49,815 bases of DNA from CAYUDP01 sp964443725 (GTDB lineage: Bacteria > Patescibacteriota > Minisyncoccia > Phycocordibacterales > JAKFXT01). How positions within the stretch are numbered: position 1 is the first letter of the stretch; each line of letters opens with the position of its first letter. The notes beneath the pieces were generated by a model. It was not told the origin of the DNA and ran no database searches. It saw nothing but the letters and a program-made list of their open reading frames with translations. This document shows positions 15,695-22,587 of the stretch, piece by piece. Made by a program: the position numbers and the translations under genes. The DNA lies in assembly GCA_964443725.1 (NCBI GenBank), contig CAYUDP010000004.1, positions 1 through 49,815 on the forward strand, written 5' to 3'.

Positions 15695-16726
15695 CTACTT
15701 CTTGTCAGTCGCCACGTGAAGGTATTTGGGGTCACACCCTCGGGGAGTCGTCTCCCCCTCGGACATGATTAGCACCCTCTTGCCCCCAAACTTCGTGTCC
15801 ACCGGGGGGTAGACGAGGTCCTCGCCCTCAAAAAGAGCGACGACCTTATTCCCCCAAGCTTCCCTGGGAAGGGTAAACGAGGCAGATCCGTTCAGGATCT
15901 TCACCTCGCTAACCTTCATCCACTTCCCATTTTCAAGCCTTGCGACTTGGGAGGTGATGGTGGTCGAGGAAAGCTTGGCCTTGTCGGCCTCTTTCGCGGC
16001 GCGAAGCGCCGCCCCGAGACCACGCGACGCGGCGTCGGAACCGAAGTACCCCTTCTCATGTTCGGCCCTGACGAGCCGTTCACGAAGAGAGGGGTCCATA
16101 TTTCCACGATCCCAAACCATGAAGTTCCAGGTTTGGGACTTCGTCTCGCATGTCGAGATTACCTCGACAGTAGGCGCGGGGGCAACGACAGGTGCTGGAG
16201 GGGGCAAGTGCGCCCACTCGTAAACCTCGTTCCCGCATGCGTCGAGCGCGTACGGGGCCTCGGCGTCCTTCTCGAAGCGGAACATGGTCCCAATCTTCTG
16301 ATAGACCCACTTCTTACCGAGGGTGGTCAGCATGAAAACGCAGACGTCCGCCTCGGCGGGCTTGGCCTTCCGACCGTTTTTCCCCGCGGGCTTCTTCCCC
16401 CTGTTCTCGAAAAACTTGGGAACGTAGGGGGCGGCGAGCCCGGCCCGGAGCGCCGTGAGGCACTCATCCTTGGATGAAAAGATCACCGTCTTCTCCGGCA
16501 TCGCCATTGCCACCTTCCCCTTTTCGGAGGGAGGTAACTCCGCACCTTTCGATGCGGGGAGGGCGACGGGTGCCGGCTTGGCTTCAGTCGTGACAGACTT
16601 CGTAACGGCGGAAGCCGGTTTCTCTCCACCCCCCTTGAAGCCAAGGGTGGTCCCGAACTCCTTCAGGCTTGCGCAGCCCGAAAGGAGGCAAAGCACGGCC
16701 GCGAAGGCCAGAAAAATACGGGTCAT
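15695..16726 (-). CDS. GC-rich lipoprotein of unknown function (cassette E)
   Basis: The product begins 'MTRIFLAFAAVLCLLSGCAS', a clear lipoprotein signal with lipobox L-S-G-C (Cys18). After a low-complexity Ala/Pro/Lys linker (about 35-75) comes a globular part with several Cys ('KDECLTALRAGLAAPYV', 'EADVCVFMLTTLGKKWVY', 'LDACGNEVYEWAHL'). Next is a Pro/Ala hinge ('PPPAPVVAPAPTVEV') and a second domain ('TWNFMVWDRGNMDPSL'). It should sit on the outer face of the membrane. ATG 16726 has TAGGAG 6 nt upstream (16733-16738). GC content and codon choice differ sharply from the AT-rich surface genes on either side. It has its own promoter and terminator. No family is recognised. Confidence 0.8.
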   Translation of the reverse strand: MTRIFLAFAAVLCLLSGCASLKEFGTTLGFKGGGEKPASAVTKSVTTEAKPAPVALPASKGAELPPSEKGKVAMAMPEKTVIFSSKDECLTALRAGLAAPYVPKFFENRGKKPAGKNGRKAKPAEADVCVFMLTTLGKKWVYQKIGTMFRFEKDAEAPYALDACGNEVYEWAHLPPPAPVVAPAPTVEVISTCETKSQTWNFMVWDRGNMDPSLRERLVRAEHEKGYFGSDAASRGLGAALRAAKEADKAKLSSTTITSQVARLENGKWMKVSEVKILNGSASFTLPREAWGNKVVALFEGEDLVYPPVDTKFGGKRVLIMSEGETTPRGCDPKYLHVATDKK

Positions 16727-16757
16727 GGTTTTCTCCTATTAGGCCCGTTATTGAACC

Positions 16758-16778
16758 CCGCGGTATTTTATTCCGCGG
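16758..16778. repeat. CCGCGG pair flanking the -10 box
   Basis: CCGCGG at 16758-16763 and 16773-16778 flank the -10 (TAAAAT, minus strand, 16765-16770) of the lipoprotein gene. They can form a 6-bp hairpin or serve as a dyad operator. Confidence 0.5.
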
Positions 16779-16792
16779 AACCGAAAAATCAA
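16765..16792 (-). promoter_or_regulatory. Promoter of the lipoprotein gene
   Basis: TTGATT (16787-16792), 16-nt spacer, TAAAAT (16765-16770). The leader of about 30 nt carries the SD. Confidence 0.55.
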
Positions 16793-16826
16793 AGATCTGT
16801 CATCCTAATCGTGTCTCTCGACATTC

Positions 16827-16926
16827 ATGGAGGACTTACTCGTTGGGATTGTGTAAAGGTACAAAAATGTGCACTTTAGAGTGCAAAATCCCAAAGAGTA
16901 AGTCTGCCACGACTTCCCTATCTTAG
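16827..16926 (+). other. Stem-loop element with two micro-ORFs
   Basis: Arms 16833-16850 and 16887-16904 form an 18-position stem with one central mismatch. Inside is a second hairpin (TGCACT-TTAG-AGTGCA, 16870-16885). A 9-codon ORF (ATG 16827 to TAA 16856, 'MEDLLVGIV') lies on the left arm. A 19-codon ORF (ATG 16867 to TAG 16926, 'MCTLECKIPKSKSATTSLS') starts in the loop behind AAAGG. The layout resembles translational attenuators, but coding is unproven. It could equally be a structured RNA or a palindromic insertion downstream of the sortase gene. Confidence 0.45.
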
Positions 16927-16935
16927 AAGAACTTA

Positions 16936-17655
16936 TTATTTCAAGGTTTGTTTAGTACTTGTTGACCCTACAAAAGAAGCCACAACAACATATCTCTCAC
17001 TTTTCTCACCGAAACCATTACAGGTTGAGACAACTAGTTTTCTTTTCCTTTCGGAAAGATTAACAAGCGCATCATCGGCCTTTGTCAAAGTGACCGTGTC
17101 TACTGAATACGTATACTCCTTACCATTTTCAGAATAAAGTTTTATCTCACTTCGTGGAGATAATTTTGGAATTTCTGAAAAAAGTTTGAAGTTTTGATTG
17201 TGAACGATGGGAAGATGTGATGAGTGACCAAAGATGAATATCGTTTGATTGCTCTCAAGGTCTCCAGACTCTGGGTATCTAACCGCTCCGTATAGAAGTG
17301 CATCATCAAGAGTCTTTGTATCTGAACTCTTGGGATTTAAAACTTTCGCATCCACCCCGATCTTAGAGATTACTACCCTAACAGGCTCAGTATAGCTACC
17401 AAACCTAACCGTCTCCACCAAATCACCTTCATTAACAGAACTTCTTTCATCGTGAATAAAAATCGAGAAAAAAGCATTGTTAATTTCCTTGACCCCCTTT
17501 GGTGCAAAACCAAGACTGACAAGGATAACTAGAAATCCAATAAAGAAAAGTATAGTGCGATAAAGCACGCTGATTTTACTTACTTTTACCTTGAAGTTTC
17601 TCTTTTCCATCGTTTTATGTGGTTTTGTCAAAGAAAGGACACACCTTTCCACCAC
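16936..17655 (-). CDS. Sortase-family transpeptidase
   Basis: Sortases attach surface proteins covalently by a Cys transpeptidase mechanism. A single N-terminal membrane helix ('ILFFIGFLVILVSLGFA') is followed by the beta-barrel with the catalytic His in 'FIFGHSSHLP' (H144), Cys in 'LVVSTCNGF' (C212) and Arg in 'KSERYVVVA' (R221), all in family order. The length is 239 aa from GTG 17655, which lies 7 nt after a strong -10 (leaderless); ATG 17610 is the alternative. It is divergent from the CARDB-like surface protein gene, with both promoters in a gap of about 150 bp. Class is uncertain. No LPXTG-type signal was recognised in the neighbours, so the substrate is unknown. Confidence 0.9.
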   Translation of the reverse strand: MVERCVLSLTKPHKTMEKRNFKVKVSKISVLYRTILFFIGFLVILVSLGFAPKGVKEINNAFFSIFIHDERSSVNEGDLVETVRFGSYTEPVRVVISKIGVDAKVLNPKSSDTKTLDDALLYGAVRYPESGDLESNQTIFIFGHSSHLPIVHNQNFKLFSEIPKLSPRSEIKLYSENGKEYTYSVDTVTLTKADDALVNLSERKRKLVVSTCNGFGEKSERYVVVASFVGSTSTKQTLK

Positions 17656-17662
17656 TGGGGAA

Positions 17663-17691
17663 AGTCTATCATATTAAAAGCGTTTTGTCAA
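17663..17691 (-). promoter_or_regulatory. Sortase promoter
   Basis: Consensus TTGACA (17686-17691), 17-nt spacer, TAGACT (17663-17668), 7 nt from GTG 17655. Confidence 0.7.
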
Positions 17692-17730
17692 TGTTGCTAT
17701 AATGGATTATTCGTGGGATTTTCAAAAGTA

Positions 17731-17759
17731 TTGACAAATACATATATATATGATATATA
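17731..17759 (+). promoter_or_regulatory. Promoter of the CARDB-like protein gene
   Basis: Consensus TTGACA (17731-17736), 17-nt spacer, TATATA (17754-17759) within a TA-repeat; leader of about 40 nt with a GGCCAATTTGGCC palindrome. Confidence 0.75.
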
Positions 17760-17807
17760 TTAGAAACAAGGCCAATTTGGCCCCAAAAATCAAAAAACAA
17801 AAAATTT

Positions 17808-19013
17808 ATGAAAGATTACATTCCGAACAATTTGCCAATAGAGGAAATGGAAAATGAGGTTGTCTCAAGGGAAACCGAGGTTGCAATGCTCAGTGAAAAA
17901 GATGAGATGATACCAGATTTTTCGCATAAAGATGAGACAAAAGAGGAAGCTCGCAAGAGAAGGCGCGCCGAGCTCCTTAGTCGTACTCAAGTTTACCGAG
18001 AGAGAGCAACTCCGCTTTTGGCCATTTTAGGACTAATACTTGGACTCATTGCGATTATATCTATAGCCATTATGGTAGTCAGATACTCCCCTGTTGCCTT
18101 TGATAGAGCACACGGGGTACTCGCAAGTCTATCAAACGCGTTTGAATCAGAAAAAGTCTCAGCACATGGCGAAGCGGTCACTTCTGGAAAACCATTTGTC
18201 CTATCATGGAATCATGAAAACAAAACAAAGGATGGATCATACACACTATATTACCCATGTGTTGACGGAGTGTATATCAAAGTAAAATCAAAAATAACAG
18301 ACGAGGACACAGTACTCTGCAATAAGGACTATCAATTCATAAACATAGACAATAGTATTTCTATTACAGCTTTCTCAGAAAAGTTTGGCAAAGTCGACCT
18401 CCCTATCACAATATCTTTCACTAGAAACGGAGAGAAAGAAACCTCTATAACTGGAGTAACAAACATAAACATCACAAACGACTCAATAGTGAAGAAAGAA
18501 AATACTCAGAAAAAAGATGCGGGTTCAACTATAGTTATAAAAGAGAAAACTGAAACTACAACTCCCAAAAAAGAACCCGTAACTACAAACACAACTTCAA
18601 AAAATACAGGCACCGTATCCTATGGAGGAACAATCAGCAACCCAAATGGTAAAGCCGACCTTACCCCATCCATAGTAAGTTTGGGGATAATGGACTCTGC
18701 GAATAACTTCATAGCGACAAATTCTCCAAAGAGAACAGATAGAATCGCTGTCAAATTCAGGATAGAGAATATAGGAGATAAGACATCTCAATCATTCGTG
18801 TTCACTGCGATACTCCCAACTTCACCATCTTATGTATTCGTATCAGAAACCCAAGCTGGAATAGCTCCTCAATCTGGAGTAGATTACACGCTAGTCTTCG
18901 ATAGAGTTATAGATGGCACAGGTACATTTACAGTAAAAGTAGATCCAGCCCAGAACATAACTGAAAGCAATATCTCAAATAACTCAACTTCACTAAATAT
19001 CAAAGCAATATAA
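17808..19013 (+). CDS. Single-pass surface protein with a CARDB-like domain
   Basis: An acidic cytoplasmic N-terminus (about 75 aa, 'KEEARKRRRAELLSRTQ' near its end) precedes one membrane helix ('LLAILGLILGLIAIISIAIMV'). The outside part has a beta-rich domain with two Cys ('YTLYYPCVDGVYIKV', 'DTVLCNKDYQF'), a Thr/Lys-rich linker ('TTTPKKEPVTTNTTSKNTG') and a C-terminal domain of about 105 residues ('VKFRIENIGDKTSQSF', 'FTVKVDPAQNITESNISNN') that resembles CARDB, a cell-adhesion-type Ig fold. It is 401 aa, divergent from the sortase gene, which suggests joint use at the envelope. A strong terminator follows. No sorting signal is visible at the C-terminus. Confidence 0.82.
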   Translation: MKDYIPNNLPIEEMENEVVSRETEVAMLSEKDEMIPDFSHKDETKEEARKRRRAELLSRTQVYRERATPLLAILGLILGLIAIISIAIMVVRYSPVAFDRAHGVLASLSNAFESEKVSAHGEAVTSGKPFVLSWNHENKTKDGSYTLYYPCVDGVYIKVKSKITDEDTVLCNKDYQFINIDNSISITAFSEKFGKVDLPITISFTRNGEKETSITGVTNINITNDSIVKKENTQKKDAGSTIVIKEKTETTTPKKEPVTTNTTSKNTGTVSYGGTISNPNGKADLTPSIVSLGIMDSANNFIATNSPKRTDRIAVKFRIENIGDKTSQSFVFTAILPTSPSYVFVSETQAGIAPQSGVDYTLVFDRVIDGTGTFTVKVDPAQNITESNISNNSTSLNIKAI

Positions 19014-19023
19014 AAATAGGATT

Positions 19024-19061
19024 CGCCCGTAGTGCCAAGTGGCACTACGGGCGTTTTCTTT
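19024..19061 (+). terminator. Rho-independent terminator, 13-bp perfect stem
   Basis: CGCCCGTAGTGCC - AAGT - GGCACTACGGGCG followed by TTTTCTTT. It lies between convergent units and may also serve the minus-strand gene ending at 19078. Confidence 0.85.
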
Positions 19062-19077
19062 GTGGGCAGCCGATAAT

Positions 19078-19356
19078 TCAAGCCGCCTTTCGATATCGAT
19101 TGGCAATTTCTTCGATCAGGGGCCTATATTTATCACGGATCTCAGAAATAGCTTTCTCCACCGCCAGGTCCTCCTCCCCTCCCGTAGGAACACGTCCACT
19201 TTCAATAAAAGACCTGGATAGCATGAAAGTATTGTGCAATTCCTGACGCAGGGCATCCATGATACCCCGGTTACCCCGAGCACCAAGAGCTGCGGTCATG
19301 AGCACGGACACCAAGAGCATCCGCTCAAGCCCCCCGCCTTCTTCCAAAGGTTTCAT
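19078..19356 (-). CDS. Unknown 92-aa protein (cassette F)
   Basis: ATG 19356 ('MKPLEEGGGLERMLLVSV') is chosen because GGGGGA (19364-19369) lies 7 nt upstream; a TTG at 19371 in the same frame would overlap that SD. The N-terminal third is moderately hydrophobic ('MLLVSVLMTAALGARGN') and the rest is a charged amphipathic helix ('EEDLAVEKAISEIRDKY'). It could be a peripheral or weakly membrane-bound protein. GC content is well above the surface gene next to it. It has its own promoter (19390-19417). The family is not recognised. Confidence 0.62.
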   Translation of the reverse strand: MKPLEEGGGLERMLLVSVLMTAALGARGNRGIMDALRQELHNTFMLSRSFIESGRVPTGGEEDLAVEKAISEIRDKYRPLIEEIANRYRKAA

Positions 19357-19389
19357 TTGGGATTCCCCCAAGTTGTTGATCTGTAAAAA

Positions 19390-19417
19390 ACATTACACTT
19401 TCAACACAAAATTGCAA
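19390..19417 (-). promoter_or_regulatory. Promoter of the 92-aa protein gene
   Basis: TTGCAA (19412-19417), 16-nt spacer, TAATGT (19390-19395); leader of about 27 nt with the SD. Confidence 0.55.
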
Positions 19418-19431
19418 GCATGTAAATATCC

Positions 19432-21930
19432 TCAGCACGGAGGAGGTAGTGGTAGAAACGAACTAAGAGCCGGCAATATACAAGGATCGGTAGCTACCCC
19501 CGGAGAACCTTTTACATTCCTCCCCGTCGAGTCGAGTATAGATTTAAAAATAGTATTATCGCTTATCCAGTTTGAAGGCGACATACCCGAGGAGTTCAGA
19601 TTGACTCTAGCCATAGTCGAGAAATCTGTCGCGCTCCCTGCACACCAAACTCCCCCACAAGCTCCTAGAAGTGGAGTCGAATCAACAATCTCTTCTCCAT
19701 CTCCACCTTCCATATGGACAAGCTCTATAGTATCCTCAATTTTATTTATTCCTGGATCCCCCGGCCCAGACATACCAGACACAAAATCAACCGGAATACT
19801 AGGTGTGACGTCTTCAGTATCCCTATCTACAAGATAATAAGAATTCGGAGAGATATTGGATGGGAACAAAAAATTTGGAGTACCACTTTTACCTCTTAAA
19901 ATAAATTCTGATAGATTTATTGTACTCCCAGTATTGTTGTAAAGTTCAATCCATTGTCGATCTACCCCCTCCTCTGTGCCAGCCCAAGCTATCTCACTTA
20001 TAACAATAGGTCTTTTTATATAGGTCACAACTATGGGTGTACCCGTTGCTGCATTACCAGACAAGTCGTAGGCTGCAGCTGAAATATTGTGAGTAGCAGA
20101 TGGTATAAGATCTGCAAGCACCGTATCAAAAGTTGAAGTAGCGAACACCCCATCAACATCGACTGCATAATAAGCCAGATCAGAAGCCACTGAGGACATT
20201 TCTAAAGTGACAGAGCTGGTAGCGACTGTACATGTGCCATCAATTATTGAATGCGCACACTCTCTTATAGAATAGTTAAAGTCTGGAGGCGTAGTATCGG
20301 GTGGTACAGTCGGAATATCAGGAGTTGAACTAGAATCAGATGTTGTAGAGGATGATCCCGCAAAAGTACCCGAGGAACTATCTCCTGAGAAAGTACTTAT
20401 AATTGGCCCTCCTCCGCCAAAACCAGGAGTTACAGGTACAACAATCGGATTTGGAATAACTGGTAGTGTTAGTGACATGAGCACATCTTCACTTATAGAA
20501 GATTTATCGCTCGGCAAAGAAGAAGTGCCAGTATCACCATGGTGTAGAGCAAAGTATGGCCCAGGCAAAACAACTGTCGGATGATTATTAACAAATTTAA
20601 TAGTATTTATCCCCCCTAAAGAGATATCGTCTTTTACTATTGAAACCGCTTCCCCACCTACAAAAGAAGCTGTGCTGGCTAGACTCTTTGTTGTGTTTAA
20701 TATACTCCCTACAAATGCAAGAGAATTATCAAAACTAGAACTTAATCCGTCGCCTATCCTTGATAACCCATCCTTTGACCAAGACAAGAAGTTCAAACTC
20801 TCACTCATACTATTTCCAAGTAGAGATACAACCGGAGACATAAAATTGGGAAGTTTGTGTTCAAGTGTGGCGATCTCTGCTCTTATTGTTGATTGTGAAT
20901 TCTGTAGTTCCTTTTCTCTGGAAAGCCTCCTATCTTCATCCTCCTTTTGTTTTTTTAAATATTCAGTTTTTGCTTTTTCTCCCTCCCTGAAAAATAGTTC
21001 AATAACACCAGCGTTATTTGTTATTGATTTCTCAGAAAGAATTTTAAAATAATCTTGAATAACTTCCATTTTACTATCTCTATATAAATAATAATTCTTT
21101 CCATCTTTTACAAGCTCAACATTCAAAAGACGTATCTTAGACCCTGATAAACTATCTAGTCCATATGCAAATTCATCATCACTTTCAACAATCCTAGGGT
21201 ACTCAAATTCATTATATTTATTATTTATAGTGTCATCACTATAAAAATTTGCATTCGTATAAGAAGCCAAAGTATCAAAATATAATTCAAGATTATCAAG
21301 TCTCTCCGGCCTGTCTCCTTTTACAAAAAATTTCTCAGCCGTGCCTGACATAGTATCCCTATTCATATTTTTCTCAGCCCATGACTCATAAGATGACGGA
21401 TTGGTATAAAGACCAGAACTTCCTTCACCCATATGTGGGTCATTTCTCACATGGTCCGGTACCGTCATATCCTCAAGTAGATGAAGAATGTGGCCAAGTC
21501 CTGTATAAGCCTCACCCATCTCGCCTCGAGCATAGTGCTCCATAACCCTCGGCCAAGAATATTCGTTCACCTCTCCTTCAACTCTCTTTGAGAAAAAGGG
21601 AGTATCTATACCAAGTTTTATAGTACCTATCGCACCTGTATCATGAAAGGCCCAGTATTTGGCCGAACTCATACCATTGAGTCCGATATTGTGCGTTGGA
21701 TCATAGAAGTGATTTAGTGACCTTGAATCCGGAAAATCTTCATCTATCGATCCTTGGACAATTTTCTCCAAATCTTCTTTGGATATCTTTTTATCACCAT
21801 GGAACAAGTTGTAGAAATTGACTGACTCTTGGGTGAGCCCGGCATGAGTAGTCTGTGGATCATAAGCAAAAGTATGATTTGGAAAGAAAAGAGCAAACAA
21901 CAAAATGCTGGCTAAAACTCTATTTTCCAT
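19432..21930 (-). CDS. Secreted phospholipase C/P1 nuclease-like protein with a C-terminal lamin-tail domain
   Basis: A signal peptide ('ILLFALFFPNHTFA', cleavage near residue 22) is followed by a helical zinc-dependent phospholipase C/S1-P1 nuclease-type domain. Likely metal ligands are visible: 'THAGLTQESVNFY', 'SLNHFYDPTHN', and 'HILHLLEDMTVPDHVRND' with the H-x3-D-x3-P-x-H pattern. After a Lys/Glu coiled stretch (about 330-365) and Ser/Pro-rich linkers comes an Ig-like segment (about 545-635), then a lamin-tail domain ('ISEIAWAGTEEGVDRQWIEL', 'YNNTGSTINLSEFILRG'). It is 832 aa. The start overlaps the upstream membrane protein gene by 19 nt, so they form an operon. It may act on lipids or nucleic acids outside the cell. 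The enzyme class is inferred from motifs, not proven. Confidence 0.78.
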   Translation of the reverse strand: MENRVLASILLFALFFPNHTFAYDPQTTHAGLTQESVNFYNLFHGDKKISKEDLEKIVQGSIDEDFPDSRSLNHFYDPTHNIGLNGMSSAKYWAFHDTGAIGTIKLGIDTPFFSKRVEGEVNEYSWPRVMEHYARGEMGEAYTGLGHILHLLEDMTVPDHVRNDPHMGEGSSGLYTNPSSYESWAEKNMNRDTMSGTAEKFFVKGDRPERLDNLELYFDTLASYTNANFYSDDTINNKYNEFEYPRIVESDDEFAYGLDSLSGSKIRLLNVELVKDGKNYYLYRDSKMEVIQDYFKILSEKSITNNAGVIELFFREGEKAKTEYLKKQKEDEDRRLSREKELQNSQSTIRAEIATLEHKLPNFMSPVVSLLGNSMSESLNFLSWSKDGLSRIGDGLSSSFDNSLAFVGSILNTTKSLASTASFVGGEAVSIVKDDISLGGINTIKFVNNHPTVVLPGPYFALHHGDTGTSSLPSDKSSISEDVLMSLTLPVIPNPIVVPVTPGFGGGGPIISTFSGDSSSGTFAGSSSTTSDSSSTPDIPTVPPDTTPPDFNYSIRECAHSIIDGTCTVATSSVTLEMSSVASDLAYYAVDVDGVFATSTFDTVLADLIPSATHNISAAAYDLSGNAATGTPIVVTYIKRPIVISEIAWAGTEEGVDRQWIELYNNTGSTINLSEFILRGKSGTPNFLFPSNISPNSYYLVDRDTEDVTPSIPVDFVSGMSGPGDPGINKIEDTIELVHMEGGDGEEIVDSTPLLGACGGVWCAGSATDFSTMARVNLNSSGMSPSNWISDNTIFKSILDSTGRNVKGSPGVATDPCILPALSSFLPLPPPC

Positions 21931-22517
21931 ACTTTGGTAAAGATGTTTATTGTCATTAAAGCCCCAATCCTTTCGTTAGTACCTTTTGGCACTGTAACCA
22001 CAACATCTTGAGAGCCAACCCTATTTGAATACGTCTTATCTTCAGTAGATTTTGAATAATATTCAATAGCACACCAATCAACTTCTACACCACATTTTTT
22101 AACCCCCTTATTTCTTATTCCCTCATACCATTTTAAGCTTTCGGAAAGACTTTTGTTTTTACCCAACTCATCATTAAACTTTTTGAGAGCTGAGTCCTTT
22201 TTATCTACTCGATAGTAGCTAGATGAGGTTGTTGCATCATTTTTTTTCAAGGCAACTAAAAGTAAATCTAAGGTTTCTTCCGGAGTCTTCCCTCCTGCAA
22301 AATCACTTTTTTGATAAGCAATTTCTTTTTCGTTCTGTGTTTTCATCTCATTCAAGATACTATCTGCCCTATTCGACAATATCTTAAACTGCATATATTT
22401 TAGCCCTACGCCAAAAAACATAAAAAACACCATTATTAATACAAGTGCCAAAATTCCAAGCGTCACCCTCTTAAAGACCCTCCTCCATGAAATTTTAGAC
22501 AGGAAATCGAAAGCCAT
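21912..22517 (-). CDS. Membrane-anchored protein of unknown function
   Basis: ATG 22517 ('MAFDFLSKISWRRVFK') is preferred to the in-frame ATG at 22541, because TATAAT lies at 22530-22535, between the two. A basic N-terminus and one helix ('LGILALVLIMVFFMFFGVG') anchor about 160 outside residues. These contain one helical stretch ('FKILSNRADSILNEMKTQ') and a small beta-rich end with two Cys ('KKCGVEVDWCAIEY'), which could form a disulfide. Its end overlaps the start of the phospholipase-like gene by 19 nt, suggesting coupled translation and a shared envelope role. No family is recognised. Confidence 0.72.
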   Translation of the reverse strand: MAFDFLSKISWRRVFKRVTLGILALVLIMVFFMFFGVGLKYMQFKILSNRADSILNEMKTQNEKEIAYQKSDFAGGKTPEETLDLLLVALKKNDATTSSSYYRVDKKDSALKKFNDELGKNKSLSESLKWYEGIRNKGVKKCGVEVDWCAIEYYSKSTEDKTYSNRVGSQDVVVTVPKGTNERIGALMTINIFTKVWKIEF

Positions 22518-22529
22518 GTTTATATATAA

Positions 22530-22535
22530 ATTATA
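22530..22535 (-). promoter_or_regulatory. -10 box of the membrane-anchored protein operon
   Basis: TATAAT on the minus strand, 12 nt before ATG 22517; it decides the start choice. Confidence 0.5.
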
Positions 22536-22547
22536 CACCAAATACTT

Positions 22548-22587
22548 ATAAGCAAAACCGCCCCTTTATTGGGGGGCGATTGCTTAT
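22548..22587 (-). terminator. gyrB terminator
   Basis: Nested stem: ATAAGCAA pairs with TTGCTTAT outside, and CGCCCC with GGGGCG inside, followed by GGTTTTG. The outer arm overlaps the gyrB stop codon. Confidence 0.75.

Noticed and set aside
15947..16477. 176-aa plus-strand ORF inside the lipoprotein gene
   Set aside because: Antisense frames stay open easily in GC-rich sequence; the minus-strand gene has a lipobox, SD and promoter.
16833..16904. Stem-loop as an integron attC site that could explain the cassettes
   Set aside because: The arms lack the R/L box order and core sites of attC, no integrase is present, and the stem does not recur at other cassettes.
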